The notes beneath the pieces are model-generated. The model saw nothing but the letters and a program-made list of their open reading frames with translations. It was not told the DNA's origin and searched no databases. A stretch of 64,000 nt of DNA from positions 35,503 through 99,502 of the forward strand of contig NZ_JAIOAP010000023.1 in assembly GCF_021190915.1 (NCBI RefSeq), given 5' to 3'. The number at the start of each line of letters is the position of its first letter. Position 1 is the first letter of the stretch. The DNA is from Cohnella silvisoli. GTDB taxonomy: Bacteria > Bacillota > Bacilli > Paenibacillales > Paenibacillaceae. The translations under genes and the position numbers were made by a program. This document shows, piece after piece, positions 32,539 to 40,803 of this stretch.

Positions 32539-33131
32539 ATGAGCGATTTGAGTGCGTTTTACTCGCAGAACGTAGCAGCGGAGGAGACGGAGGAATTTGT
32601 TGTCTCGGAGCGTTTTAAGGGCAAGGACGGTAGTCCGATTCCGTGGACACTCCGGAGCATCTCAGCCTCTGAGGATGAAGAATTTCGGAAAGCGGCTACC
32701 CGTAGAACGAAGGGTAAGGGTGGGCATCAGGTTACTGAAACCGTTACTGAAGAATACTTGGCTAAGGTTGCAGTCGCTTGTGTAACGTTCCCAAATCTAA
32801 AGGATTTAGAACTGCAGCGTTCTTACGGCGTATTGGGTGCCGAGAACCTGCTGCGTAAGATGCTCTTGGCGGGAGAGTATGTATTGTTGATCCAGAAAGT
32901 GCAGGAGATCAACGGTTACGATAAGGATCTGAACGATTTGATTGAAGAAGTAAAAAACTGATTAAGGAGGGCGATGGCGAAGCGAATTATGCTTACTACG
33001 CTCTCCATGAGCTTAAGATTTTGCCACACGACTTGGTGAGGATGAGCCGCCATGAGAAAGCGGCCATCTTCGCTATGATCGATATCCGTGTTGAGAAAGA
33101 GCGAAAAGAATCAAACCGAAAAATGAAATAA
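32539..33131 (+). CDS. Tail assembly chaperone (XkdN-like) with -1 frameshifted long form
   Basis: The short form (32539-32961, 140 residues) is XkdN-like: F-K-G-K-D-G-S-P-I-P-W-T-L-R-S-I-S and L-K-D-L-E-L-Q-R-S-Y-G-V-L-G-A. At its end lies the slippery heptamer A-AAA-AAC (32952-32958) followed at once by the TGA stop. A -1 slip there opens a 57-residue extension ending at 33131 (Y-Y-A-L-H-E-L-K-I-L-P-H, then R-M-S-R-H-E-K-A-A-I-F-A-M-I-D), giving about 197 residues in all. Short (G) and long (GT) forms, which bind tape measure and tube subunits in a fixed ratio, are the rule in tailed phages. The extension has no own good start codon. Confidence 0.88.
32952..32961 (+). promoter_or_regulatory. 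Programmed -1 ribosomal frameshift site
   Basis: A-AAA-AAC in frame with GTA-AAA-AAC-TGA. The stop right behind the heptamer and an AAGGAGGG sequence seven bases further on may favour pausing. Confidence 0.82.
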
Positions 33132-33139
33132 ATTGGATA

Positions 33140-33169
33140 TTGCCTTTTTATCCCGTAATCTGGTAGATT
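33140..33169 (+). promoter_or_regulatory. Candidate promoter of the lipoprotein gene
   Basis: TTGCCT, 17 bases, GTAGAT (or TAGATT with 18). Weak match, but a separate promoter is expected because the gene has its own terminator inside a late operon. Confidence 0.35.
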
Positions 33170-33198
33170 TGGTCTAAAAGATGCGCGGAGGGGTTAAT

Positions 33199-33720
33199 TT
33201 GATCAATAAGAGGTTAGCACTATTGATATTTTTATTATTTGTGTTTGTCTTAGTTGGTTGTGTGGCTGAAAATAATGATTCTGAAACTTCAACCCAACCA
33301 GCAGCCACAGTGGGAGTAAAGCAGATAATAGATGCGAACGAGTATTTCCGTATATCGGAAAAAGAACTAGTTGCCTTAAAAGGTAAACCCGAATTAAAAG
33401 ATAGTTGGAATTTTGACAGTTCGAATGGAAAAAAGTATAAGGCAATAACCTATACTTACGATGATGGAAATCAAGAGTACCTTGTGATTGACAGTAAAGT
33501 TGTCCGATTCACTTATTACGCTAATGATCAGCTATATACAACTGATGAAAATTTATTCAAACAGTTTGGCATATTGCCAAGTGATGAGATGAAGAAATCA
33601 AGCGGCGGAACTACTATCAAATTTAATTCGGTCTCTGAAAAGGTGCCGGAAGTTTGGGTCACAGAAGCAGATAACAAAATCGACACGATAAAAATAACAT
33701 ACGACTTAAGATACTTCTAA
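33199..33720 (+). CDS. Phage-encoded lipoprotein inside the tail module (moron)
   Basis: TTG 33199 is chosen because GGAGGGG lies 5-6 bases upstream; the frame from 33181 would include that site. 173 residues: a lysine/arginine start, a hydrophobic run and the lipobox L-V-G-C, then a Ser/Thr/Asn-rich linker and a small globular domain (E-Y-F-R-I-S-E-K-E-L-V-A-L-K-G-K-P). It should be lipid-anchored outside the host membrane. Not a structural phage gene; the sequence is richer in A+T than the flanking tail genes and ends at its own terminator. A likely lysogenic-conversion gene, for example superinfection exclusion at the cell surface. Confidence 0.75.
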   Translation: MINKRLALLIFLLFVFVLVGCVAENNDSETSTQPAATVGVKQIIDANEYFRISEKELVALKGKPELKDSWNFDSSNGKKYKAITYTYDDGNQEYLVIDSKVVRFTYYANDQLYTTDENLFKQFGILPSDEMKKSSGGTTIKFNSVSEKVPEVWVTEADNKIDTIKITYDLRYF

Positions 33721-33743
33721 CGCCCTCTTGGGCGTTTTTTATT
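33719..33743 (+). terminator. Rho-independent terminator of the lipoprotein gene
   Basis: AACGCCC-TCTT-GGGCGTT followed by six T. Confidence 0.88.
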
Positions 33744-33765
33744 TGATTAAAAGCGAGGTGCCGAG

Positions 33766-36480
33766 ATGCCGACAGTCAGCGCGAGCTTACAATTGTTTGA
33801 CCGCTTTAGCCAGGTACTTAACAAAGCGCATCAAGGCATGGAACGAGTACTCAGCGCGGCCGATCGCGTGAAGCAACAGATTGAGCAGCCTGTTCGGATG
33901 GCAATTGATGTGCAAGGAGTATTTGCTGAACTGCAACATATCCAAAACAGGATTGCTACCACCGGCAGTTCTGCTCTGCATGTTATTCTGGACGCCGGGA
34001 GCATCGCACAGGGGATGACAGAAATTCAACAGCGTATTCGGTCTGGTTTAACGGACAATGTTGTAGGTGTGACACTGGACCCCTCCAATGCAATTCAAGA
34101 AGCGCCAGCAATTCGGCAACACCTGGAACAGGCGGTTGGTCAACTTGAGACCAAAATCAAGTTTGATATACCAGTAGATGAGGAAATTCGAAATCGAATC
34201 CACTCATTGTTCGCCGGAGTAGCTCCTTCGGTCACAGTAAGGTTGTTATTTGATCCCAACTACGCCTATCGAGATATCAATGATACAGTTCAAAGGTTGG
34301 CAGCGGCTCAGGCTACACTGCACTTGTCGCTTGATGCGAGCGAGGCGCTGGCGGAAGTTGAGCGTCTTAAGCAGCAGATTTCAGCGACAGGATCGTCAGC
34401 CTTGCACATCATTATTGATGCAGATGCGGTGACACGAACGCTTTCACAGATTCAAAACCGACTTCGTTCATCTGGTGTCAAAATAATTTTCGACACTTCG
34501 ACGATACAAGCAGATGCTCAAAGAGTGAGGGAGATGGTGCTTTCCAAGCTCGGCGAAATCAGAATGAGAATTCAAGTTCAACTCCCGACATCGCTGACGG
34601 TGATGTTTACGAACATCCAGCGTTTAGTCATGCGATTGCTTGTCGCTGTACGGCAGCTCAGCCGAACGAGTACCGGAACGGCGCAGCTTGAAGCAGCTCT
34701 AGAGCGTATTCGCAGATTGGAAGAAAGAATAAACCAACTCCAACAGCAACATAATCAGCGATTGCGTGAAGGTGGTTCGGCATCCAGTGGTCTTTTGAGC
34801 AATTTAAAAGGTATAGCAGCAGCTTATTTGTCGATCGCCACCTTGCATAAAGCAATTGATCTAGTTAACTGGGCTGATGCGATAGCAAGCGTTAATACAA
34901 GGTTATCAATGATTAACGATGGTACACAAACGCAATTGGAACTCCAACGCAAAGTTATGGCCGTGGCGAATGATACGCGTCAAGCCTATCGAGAGACAGC
35001 AAGCATGGTCGCGCAACTCGGGGCATCAACGCAGGGTGTGTTCAAAAATGATAACGAGATACTGGCCTTTTCATCACGGTTTAACAAACTACTCATTACA
35101 GGTGGAGCCTCTGCGGAAGATAGTAAAAACGCGATACTTCAAATGACGCAAGCACTTTCAAGTGGTGTCCTGCAAGGTGACGAGCTTCGTTCATTAAGTG
35201 AAACTGCACCGATGTTGATGAAGGTATTAGCAGATGGACTTGGTGTCTCACGCGGCTCATTGAAGAAACTTGGAGCGGATGGAAAGCTCACATCAAGTGC
35301 TATCGTTCAAGCTTTTTCCAAGCAGGATGCATATATCAATAAGATTTTTCGCAATATGCCCGTTACTTTCGGACAGGCCATGACTCTTGCGAAGAATAAA
35401 GCTGCAGGTTGGATCTCAACGCTCAATAGTGCGGACGGACCGATTCGTCGGTTAACTAAGTCTCTTATGAAAATGGTTGACTGGATGGACAGCGCACAAG
35501 GACAGAGCTTCTTGAATGGCTTGAGTGTAGGAATAAACATTGTGGCTGATGGGATCGCGGCATTCACTGACTTAATCGTTAATAATATGGACATCGTCAA
35601 GAACGTACTAATTGCGATAGGGGTAGTGGTATTGGGACTTGCAGCATACTGGCTCATTATGTGGGCGATTGCGACTTGGCCTGTCCTTGCTATTATCGGA
35701 GCGATTGCTTTATTATTAATCGGCTTAAACAGGCTGGGTGTATCCACAAAGCAAGTCGTAGGGTTAGTGGCGGGATATTTTAATGCTGCTTTCGCACAAA
35801 TTTTCAATAAAGTTGCGTTCATATGGAATATCTTTTTATCCTTCGCCGAATTCCTCGTTAATGTTTTCATTGATCCTGTATATGCGGTGAAGAAACTATT
35901 CTACGATATGCTTAAAGAAGTTTCGGGTTTCTTTGATAGTATGATAGGCGGTATTGTCAAAGGTTTGAACTGGGCTATTGATCAACTCAATTGGGTTTCT
36001 GGAAGTAACTTAGACCATATCGGCGGGCTTGATAATTCATGGGTAGAAACATTAAAACCTAAAAAATCTGATAAAGACGTTGTAGATTTGTCGAAGTATA
36101 AGTTGGATTATAAAGATGTTGCAAAGGCTTTTGAAGATGGTAGAAAAAAGGGCGAGGATGTATTCTCCAAGGCCGCAGATAAGATTAACGATTTAAATCA
36201 GGTTGGGGACGCCTGGGCGAGCGGGAACATCAACAAAGTCAACGAGGTCGGCAAGATCAATGACAAGGTCGATATCTCCAGCGAGGACCTGAAGACAATG
36301 CGCGAACTCGCTGAAATGAAGAACATTCAGAACTTCGTGACATTGCAGCCGAAGACGACGGTCAACGTCAAGACCGGTCCGGTAAGCAAGGAGGCTGATC
36401 TTGACTCTATCATCGCCGGCGTAACTGAGCATCTTGAGGTCGCGATCGTTACCAGTGCTGAAGGAGTGTATTCCGGATGA
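33766..36480 (+). CDS. Tail tape measure protein
   Basis: 904 residues; its length sets the tail length. The tape-measure core is at about 360-545 (W-A-D-A-I-A-S-V-N-T-R-L, L-S-S-G-V-L-Q-G-D-E-L-R-S-L-S-E), followed by two or three hydrophobic helices (about 605-660) and an amphipathic C-terminus. The N-terminal 340 residues are helical and contain two copies of a segment with A-T-G-S-S-A-L-H-(V/I)-I (near 65 and 210) and I-Q-x-R-(I/L)-R-S, evidence of internal duplication. It overlaps the next gene by four bases. Confidence 0.92.
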   Translation: MPTVSASLQLFDRFSQVLNKAHQGMERVLSAADRVKQQIEQPVRMAIDVQGVFAELQHIQNRIATTGSSALHVILDAGSIAQGMTEIQQRIRSGLTDNVVGVTLDPSNAIQEAPAIRQHLEQAVGQLETKIKFDIPVDEEIRNRIHSLFAGVAPSVTVRLLFDPNYAYRDINDTVQRLAAAQATLHLSLDASEALAEVERLKQQISATGSSALHIIIDADAVTRTLSQIQNRLRSSGVKIIFDTSTIQADAQRVREMVLSKLGEIRMRIQVQLPTSLTVMFTNIQRLVMRLLVAVRQLSRTSTGTAQLEAALERIRRLEERINQLQQQHNQRLREGGSASSGLLSNLKGIAAAYLSIATLHKAIDLVNWADAIASVNTRLSMINDGTQTQLELQRKVMAVANDTRQAYRETASMVAQLGASTQGVFKNDNEILAFSSRFNKLLITGGASAEDSKNAILQMTQALSSGVLQGDELRSLSETAPMLMKVLADGLGVSRGSLKKLGADGKLTSSAIVQAFSKQDAYINKIFRNMPVTFGQAMTLAKNKAAGWISTLNSADGPIRRLTKSLMKMVDWMDSAQGQSFLNGLSVGINIVADGIAAFTDLIVNNMDIVKNVLIAIGVVVLGLAAYWLIMWAIATWPVLAIIGAIALLLIGLNRLGVSTKQVVGLVAGYFNAAFAQIFNKVAFIWNIFLSFAEFLVNVFIDPVYAVKKLFYDMLKEVSGFFDSMIGGIVKGLNWAIDQLNWVSGSNLDHIGGLDNSWVETLKPKKSDKDVVDLSKYKLDYKDVAKAFEDGRKKGEDVFSKAADKINDLNQVGDAWASGNINKVNEVGKINDKVDISSEDLKTMRELAEMKNIQNFVTLQPKTTVNVKTGPVSKEADLDSIIAGVTEHLEVAIVTSAEGVYSG

Positions 36481-37148
36481 CGCATCGAATTGAATTGAGC
36501 TATAACAGCGGTGCCCAGAAACTTGAGTTACCAATTATGCCCGAGAAAATCGAAATTAGTGGCGACGGCGGCGGTAAGGTGTACACGGTTGCCGGACTCG
36601 GGGAGATCAATGTTATTAAAGACCGCGGACTAAAGGAGATAAGCTTTGAATCCTTTTTTCCCGCAGCCGATTACCCGTTCCTGCAGCCGAATATTCCATT
36701 TAGGCCGCCCGGAGAGTATGTACAGATGATAGAGAGCTGGATGGCAACCAAGCGACCAATCCGGTTTATTTTTGCTGGAGGCTATGAAATCAACACACCG
36801 GTTAGTATTGAGTCGTTTGATTGGTCCGAGGTAGCTGGCAGCGGCGGGGATCTGGAGTACAAGATCGATCTGAAGGAGTATCGCTTTTATGCTGCAAAAA
36901 AGGTGACGGTAGATACGAATACCGTTTCCATTAACAAGGCCAAGACCATAACGAAGGCACCTGCACGGCCAAATGAGAAGCAGACGCCTAAGACTTATAC
37001 GCTAGTGGCCGGAGACAACCTGACCAAGGTCGCCCAGAAGGTTCTGGGGGACAGCGGGCGCTGGCAGGAGATCCAGAAGCTGAACGGCATCACGGATGCG
37101 CAGCTTAAGATGCTTCAGATTGGCCGAGTGCTGAAAATGCCGTCATAG
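36477..37148 (+). CDS. LysM-domain tail protein (XkdP-like)
   Basis: 223 residues. The C-terminal 50 are a LysM domain (Y-T-L-V-A-G-D-N-L-T-K-V-A-Q-K-V-L-G...L-N-G-I-T-D...I-G-R-V-L-K-M-P), which may bind peptidoglycan or the hub. The N-terminal part matches XkdP-type baseplate hub proteins. Order tape measure - LysM protein - hub is as in PBSX. Confidence 0.9.
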   Translation: MTHRIELSYNSGAQKLELPIMPEKIEISGDGGGKVYTVAGLGEINVIKDRGLKEISFESFFPAADYPFLQPNIPFRPPGEYVQMIESWMATKRPIRFIFAGGYEINTPVSIESFDWSEVAGSGGDLEYKIDLKEYRFYAAKKVTVDTNTVSINKAKTITKAPARPNEKQTPKTYTLVAGDNLTKVAQKVLGDSGRWQEIQKLNGITDAQLKMLQIGRVLKMPS

Positions 37149-37162
37149 GAGGAGGAAGCGAC

Positions 37163-38131
37163 ATGCCCCTCGAGGTGATGATCGACAACAAAAACGGCAA
37201 GGTATGGGACATATCCGATATCGTCTCCGATATGGAGTGGCAGACAACCCGGATCGGAAAGGCCGGCAGCTTGAACTTTACTCTGATCGATGGCGGACTC
37301 TACGAGAACGCGAGTTTTGCCATTAACAATGGTGATATCATCCGTGTTCGGCTGGATGGCACCAATGTGTTCTACGGTTACGTGTTTGAAATCAGCTTCA
37401 GCGCCGACGAGGATGTCAAGATCAAGGCTTACGACCAGATCCGTTATCTGATGGCGAGCAACACTTACCTATTCGCCGGGAAAACCGCAACGGAGATCAT
37501 TAAAACCATTGCCTCCGAATTCAAACTAAAGATCGGCACGTTGGTAGATACGAAGTACAAAATTCCTTCGCTCGTGGCGGATGGTCAGAAGCTGCTCGAC
37601 ACGATGTGCAAGGCGCTTGATCTAACGTTGATTAACGGAGGGGGCAACTATTATTTATTCGATGACTTCGGTGTTCTCGCTCTGAAGAACGTCAACCAGC
37701 CGCTCCCAGACTTTTATATCGGCGATGAGAGTTTGATGACTGATTACGATTACATGCAATCAATCGACAGTGATACTTATAATCGGGTTAAAATCGTACA
37801 AGACAACAAGAAGACTAAAAAGCGCGATGTGTACCTCGCTTTCGACAGCGCGAACATCGCCAAATGGGGGATGCTGCAGCTCTATCAAAAGGCGGACGAG
37901 GGCCTTAACGCCGCACAGATCAAACAAGTTCTGGACACGTTGATCCAACTTAAAAACCGGGAATCCAAGTCGCTTAGGCTTGAGGCGATCGGTGATATTC
38001 GTGTACGAGCTGGCAGCTATGTCCGCATCCGGATTGATCGTCTTGGGATTAATCAGCCGATGTTGGTTGACGAGTGTAGTCACAAATTTGACGGCGATCA
38101 TACGATGTCGCTGACTCTGAAGGTGATATGA
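37163..38131 (+). CDS. Tail hub protein (XkdQ-like, gpD fold)
   Basis: 322 residues beginning at ATG 37163 after GGAGGAGG. V-S-D-M-E-W-Q-T-T-R-I-G-K-A-G-S-L and G-D-I-I-R-V-R-L-D-G-T-N-V-F-Y-G-Y-V-F are typical of the PBSX XkdQ hub, which initiates tube polymerisation and carries the cell-piercing apparatus. Confidence 0.88.
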   Translation: MPLEVMIDNKNGKVWDISDIVSDMEWQTTRIGKAGSLNFTLIDGGLYENASFAINNGDIIRVRLDGTNVFYGYVFEISFSADEDVKIKAYDQIRYLMASNTYLFAGKTATEIIKTIASEFKLKIGTLVDTKYKIPSLVADGQKLLDTMCKALDLTLINGGGNYYLFDDFGVLALKNVNQPLPDFYIGDESLMTDYDYMQSIDSDTYNRVKIVQDNKKTKKRDVYLAFDSANIAKWGMLQLYQKADEGLNAAQIKQVLDTLIQLKNRESKSLRLEAIGDIRVRAGSYVRIRIDRLGINQPMLVDECSHKFDGDHTMSLTLKVI

Positions 38132-38475
38132 TGAGTGGACTATTAGATGCAATTAAAAAAGCCGGGATAGGCGCCATTGGAGCTGGGCAGCCCGTTGCAA
38201 TCCTGACCGGGACCGTCACAAAAGATAATCCGCTTGAGGTAACCGTCGATCAACGGTTTGCACTCACAGCGGATTTTTTAATTGTTCCGGAGTCGCTGAC
38301 CAAATACGAGATCGATGCGAAGCACACGCATAGTTATGGCGGTGGTACGACCGGGCAGGCGCTGCCGGACAAGCTGTTGATCCGTCGCGGGCTGGAAACG
38401 GGTGACAAGCTGATCCTACTACGGGTACAAGGCGGTAATCAATATTTGATTTTGGATAGGGTGGTGGAGACGTGA
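38128..38475 (+). CDS. Baseplate protein, DUF2577 (XkdR-like)
   Basis: 115 residues; P-V-A-I-L-T-G-T-V, N-P-L-E-V-T-V-D-Q-R-F-A-L and G-D-K-L-I-L-L-R-V-Q-G-G-N-Q-Y-L-I-L-D-R are family hallmarks. Overlaps neighbours by four bases on each side. Confidence 0.85.
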   Translation: MMSGLLDAIKKAGIGAIGAGQPVAILTGTVTKDNPLEVTVDQRFALTADFLIVPESLTKYEIDAKHTHSYGGGTTGQALPDKLLIRRGLETGDKLILLRVQGGNQYLILDRVVET

Positions 38476-38873
38476 TCCCAACAGGCGGGCAAATCGATAC
38501 GGATGAGTTGCAGGAGGTACAGTTGCCTAGCAGGACATATCGGCTTGATCTGGACAAGAAGCGCGCAACGGGCACGGTGGATGGTCTGGATGCGGTCCGT
38601 CAAGCCGTTCTCAAGATATTGCAAACAGAGCGATATGATTATCTAATCTACAGCTTTGATTATGGTTCCGAGACAGCGGGTATTACCGGCCGGTCTCCTG
38701 AGATCGTCCAATCAGAACTGACCCGGCGCATCCGGGAGGCACTGCTGCAGGACGATCGCATCAACGACGTGACCGATATGCAGATTACGGTAAGCGGCGA
38801 CAGCGCCCTGGCGACGTTTACGGTCGTCTCGGATCAAGGATCATTTGAGGGAGGGGTGACCGTAGGTGTATGA
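38472..38873 (+). CDS. Baseplate wedge protein, DUF2634/gp25-like (XkdS-like)
   Basis: 133 residues; G-L-D-A-V-R-Q-A-V-L-K-I-L-Q-T-E-R-Y-D-Y and Y-S-F-D-Y-G-S-E are the typical gp25-like wedge motifs. Overlaps the baseplate J gene by eight bases. Confidence 0.86.
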   Translation: MIPTGGQIDTDELQEVQLPSRTYRLDLDKKRATGTVDGLDAVRQAVLKILQTERYDYLIYSFDYGSETAGITGRSPEIVQSELTRRIREALLQDDRINDVTDMQITVSGDSALATFTVVSDQGSFEGGVTVGV

Positions 38874-39945
38874 GGCGCAGACGTATGATGCGATCCTGCA
38901 GCGCATGCTAGCCCGGGTGCCGAACGACATGGATAAGCGCGAGGGCTCGATTATTTACGACGCACTGGCTCCGGCCGCCGCCGAGCTGGCTCAGATATAC
39001 GCGGAGTTAGATGTAAATTACAATTTGTCCTTCGCGGACACGGCAACCGGGGACTACAGGAGACGGAGAGTCGCGGAGCACGGTACGATACACAAAGCGG
39101 CGACCGAAGCCCGGCGGCTTGGCCTCTTTTATAACGCTGCCAATGCGCTGATGGATGTGCCACTCGGCAGCCGGTACTCGATTTCTGGCGTCAACTACAC
39201 GGCCACTAACCGGTTGTCGATCGGAAATTTCGAGCTCACTTGCGATTCGACCGGCATCATTGGTAATCAGTATTTCGGCCAGTTGCTGCCGATCGATTAT
39301 GTGGACGGCTTGGCCCGCGCTGAACTAGCAGATGTTCGGATCCCTGGTGCTGAAGAGGAGACCGACGATGCATTGCTTACTCGCTTCCTGGCTGAGATCA
39401 ATGCGCAGCCGTTCGGCGGCAACGTTGGAGATTATTTGCAAAAGGTCGGTGACCTGGATGGCGTTGGCGGTGTCAAGGTATTTCCGGCTTGGGCCGGAGG
39501 AGGTACAGTCAAAATCACGATCGTCGACAGCAGCTACTCGCCGCCCCCGCCTGCGCTTGTGAACGAGGTCCAAACGATTTTGGACCCGGTGGTCAACAGT
39601 GGGGTGGGCATCGGCCTAGCGCCGATCGGGCACCGGGTGACTGTAACTGGGGCAGCTCCGGTCACAATCAATGTCACCACGACGGTCACACTGCAGAGTG
39701 GCTTTACGATCGGTCAGGTGCAGGAGGCTTTGGAGGCGGCCGTAGCCGAGTACCTGCTGTCTCTCCGCCGGACATGGGCTAGTGTTAAACAGTCGGTCGT
39801 GCGAATCGCGCCTATGGAGGCACGAATGCTTGGTGTCGAAGGTGTAGCGGACGTCTCGGGCACAACCTTAAACGGCACCGCCGCGAATGTCATGCTGACC
39901 GAGGCGCAGATTCCGGTGTTGGGGACGGTGACGATCCTTGAGTGA
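38866..39945 (+). CDS. Baseplate J family protein (XkdT-like)
   Basis: GTG start after GAGGGAGGGG; 359 residues. A-R-V-P-N-D-M-D-K-R-E-G-S-I-I-Y-D-A-L-A-P-A-A and E-T-D-D-A-L-L-T-R-F-L are characteristic of baseplate J/gp47-like wedge proteins. Confidence 0.92.
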   Translation: MYEAQTYDAILQRMLARVPNDMDKREGSIIYDALAPAAAELAQIYAELDVNYNLSFADTATGDYRRRRVAEHGTIHKAATEARRLGLFYNAANALMDVPLGSRYSISGVNYTATNRLSIGNFELTCDSTGIIGNQYFGQLLPIDYVDGLARAELADVRIPGAEEETDDALLTRFLAEINAQPFGGNVGDYLQKVGDLDGVGGVKVFPAWAGGGTVKITIVDSSYSPPPPALVNEVQTILDPVVNSGVGIGLAPIGHRVTVTGAAPVTINVTTTVTLQSGFTIGQVQEALEAAVAEYLLSLRRTWASVKQSVVRIAPMEARMLGVEGVADVSGTTLNGTAANVMLTEAQIPVLGTVTILE

Positions 39946-40522
39946 TCCACTGATGACGTACTTGCCGGTGTTTTACCGGGATGTGACGGAGTTTATCGAA
40001 TTGACTGCGACGGAGGACGTGGAGCTGCAGGCGCTGCAGACGGCGATCAACCGGCTCTTTAATGACCAGTTTGTCCTGACCAGCTCGGAAGAGGCGGTGC
40101 GCCGGCGCGAGCGGATGCTCGAAATTGTTGCGGATCCGACGACTGAAACGCTCAGCTTCCGGCGGATCCGGATCATCAACCGATACACGACCAAGCCTCC
40201 GTTTACTGAGCGATACCTGCAACAAAAGCTAGACTTTATCGCCGGAGTGCCTGGGTTGGTTGTCGTTGAGGTCGATCCGGTCGACTTTGTGCTGCAGATC
40301 AGTGTCGGAGTGGAGAACGCGGCGGTGCTCCGGGAGATCGAATACACCGTTAATTTGCTCAAGCCGGCTAATCTGGTTTATCAGCCGACGACCTTTGTCG
40401 CGGAGCGGATCGGGCTGCTTGACCAGGCTTTTGTAATCGGCCTCAACCGCCTGACTAAGCTTGGCAGTTGGCAGGTCGGAATCACACCATTTTCCGTCCG
40501 AAGGAGTCCGGTGCCATTATGA
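39938..40522 (+). CDS. Baseplate/tail protein, DUF2313 (XkdU/YmfQ-like)
   Basis: TTG start overlapping the previous gene; 194 residues. L-P-V-F-Y-R-D-V, a helical region with R-R-R-E-R-M-L-E-I, and F-T-E-R-Y-L-Q-Q-K-L fit the DUF2313 family that links baseplate and fibres. Confidence 0.83.
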   Translation: MSDPLMTYLPVFYRDVTEFIELTATEDVELQALQTAINRLFNDQFVLTSSEEAVRRRERMLEIVADPTTETLSFRRIRIINRYTTKPPFTERYLQQKLDFIAGVPGLVVVEVDPVDFVLQISVGVENAAVLREIEYTVNLLKPANLVYQPTTFVAERIGLLDQAFVIGLNRLTKLGSWQVGITPFSVRRSPVPL

Positions 40523-40803
40523 TAGCACAAACTTATCTGAACGAATTGACAACCTATACTAATACTAAGATTGCGAAAGTCGTCTTGAATGATACAGTCG
40601 AGATTACGAGCTTCCTGCTCAAATCGACAACCGATAACGTTCTGACGATTGAATACCTGGTTTTAATGGGTACGGTTGCGACCGTCACCAAAATGGAACT
40701 TAAATCATCCGCAGGCGCGGTGGTTAGTACACGAACGGTCAACGTACCGATTATCGAGGACACAATCATGCGGCATGTTATTACATTAGAGGAGGTTGTC
40801 TAA
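40519..40803 (+). CDS. Small tail-region protein, 94 residues
   Basis: ATG 40519 overlaps the previous stop (ATGA); the longer frame from 40468 is not needed. Beta-rich with many Thr/Val. Placed between baseplate and fibre genes; perhaps a fibre connector. Family not recognised. Confidence 0.6.
   Translation: MIAQTYLNELTTYTNTKIAKVVLNDTVEITSFLLKSTTDNVLTIEYLVLMGTVATVTKMELKSSAGAVVSTRTVNVPIIEDTIMRHVITLEEVV

Noticed and set aside
33000..33131. Separate small gene after the tail chaperone
   Set aside because: The long frame there has no proper start; it is open up to the slippery heptamer, so a -1 frameshift extension explains it better.
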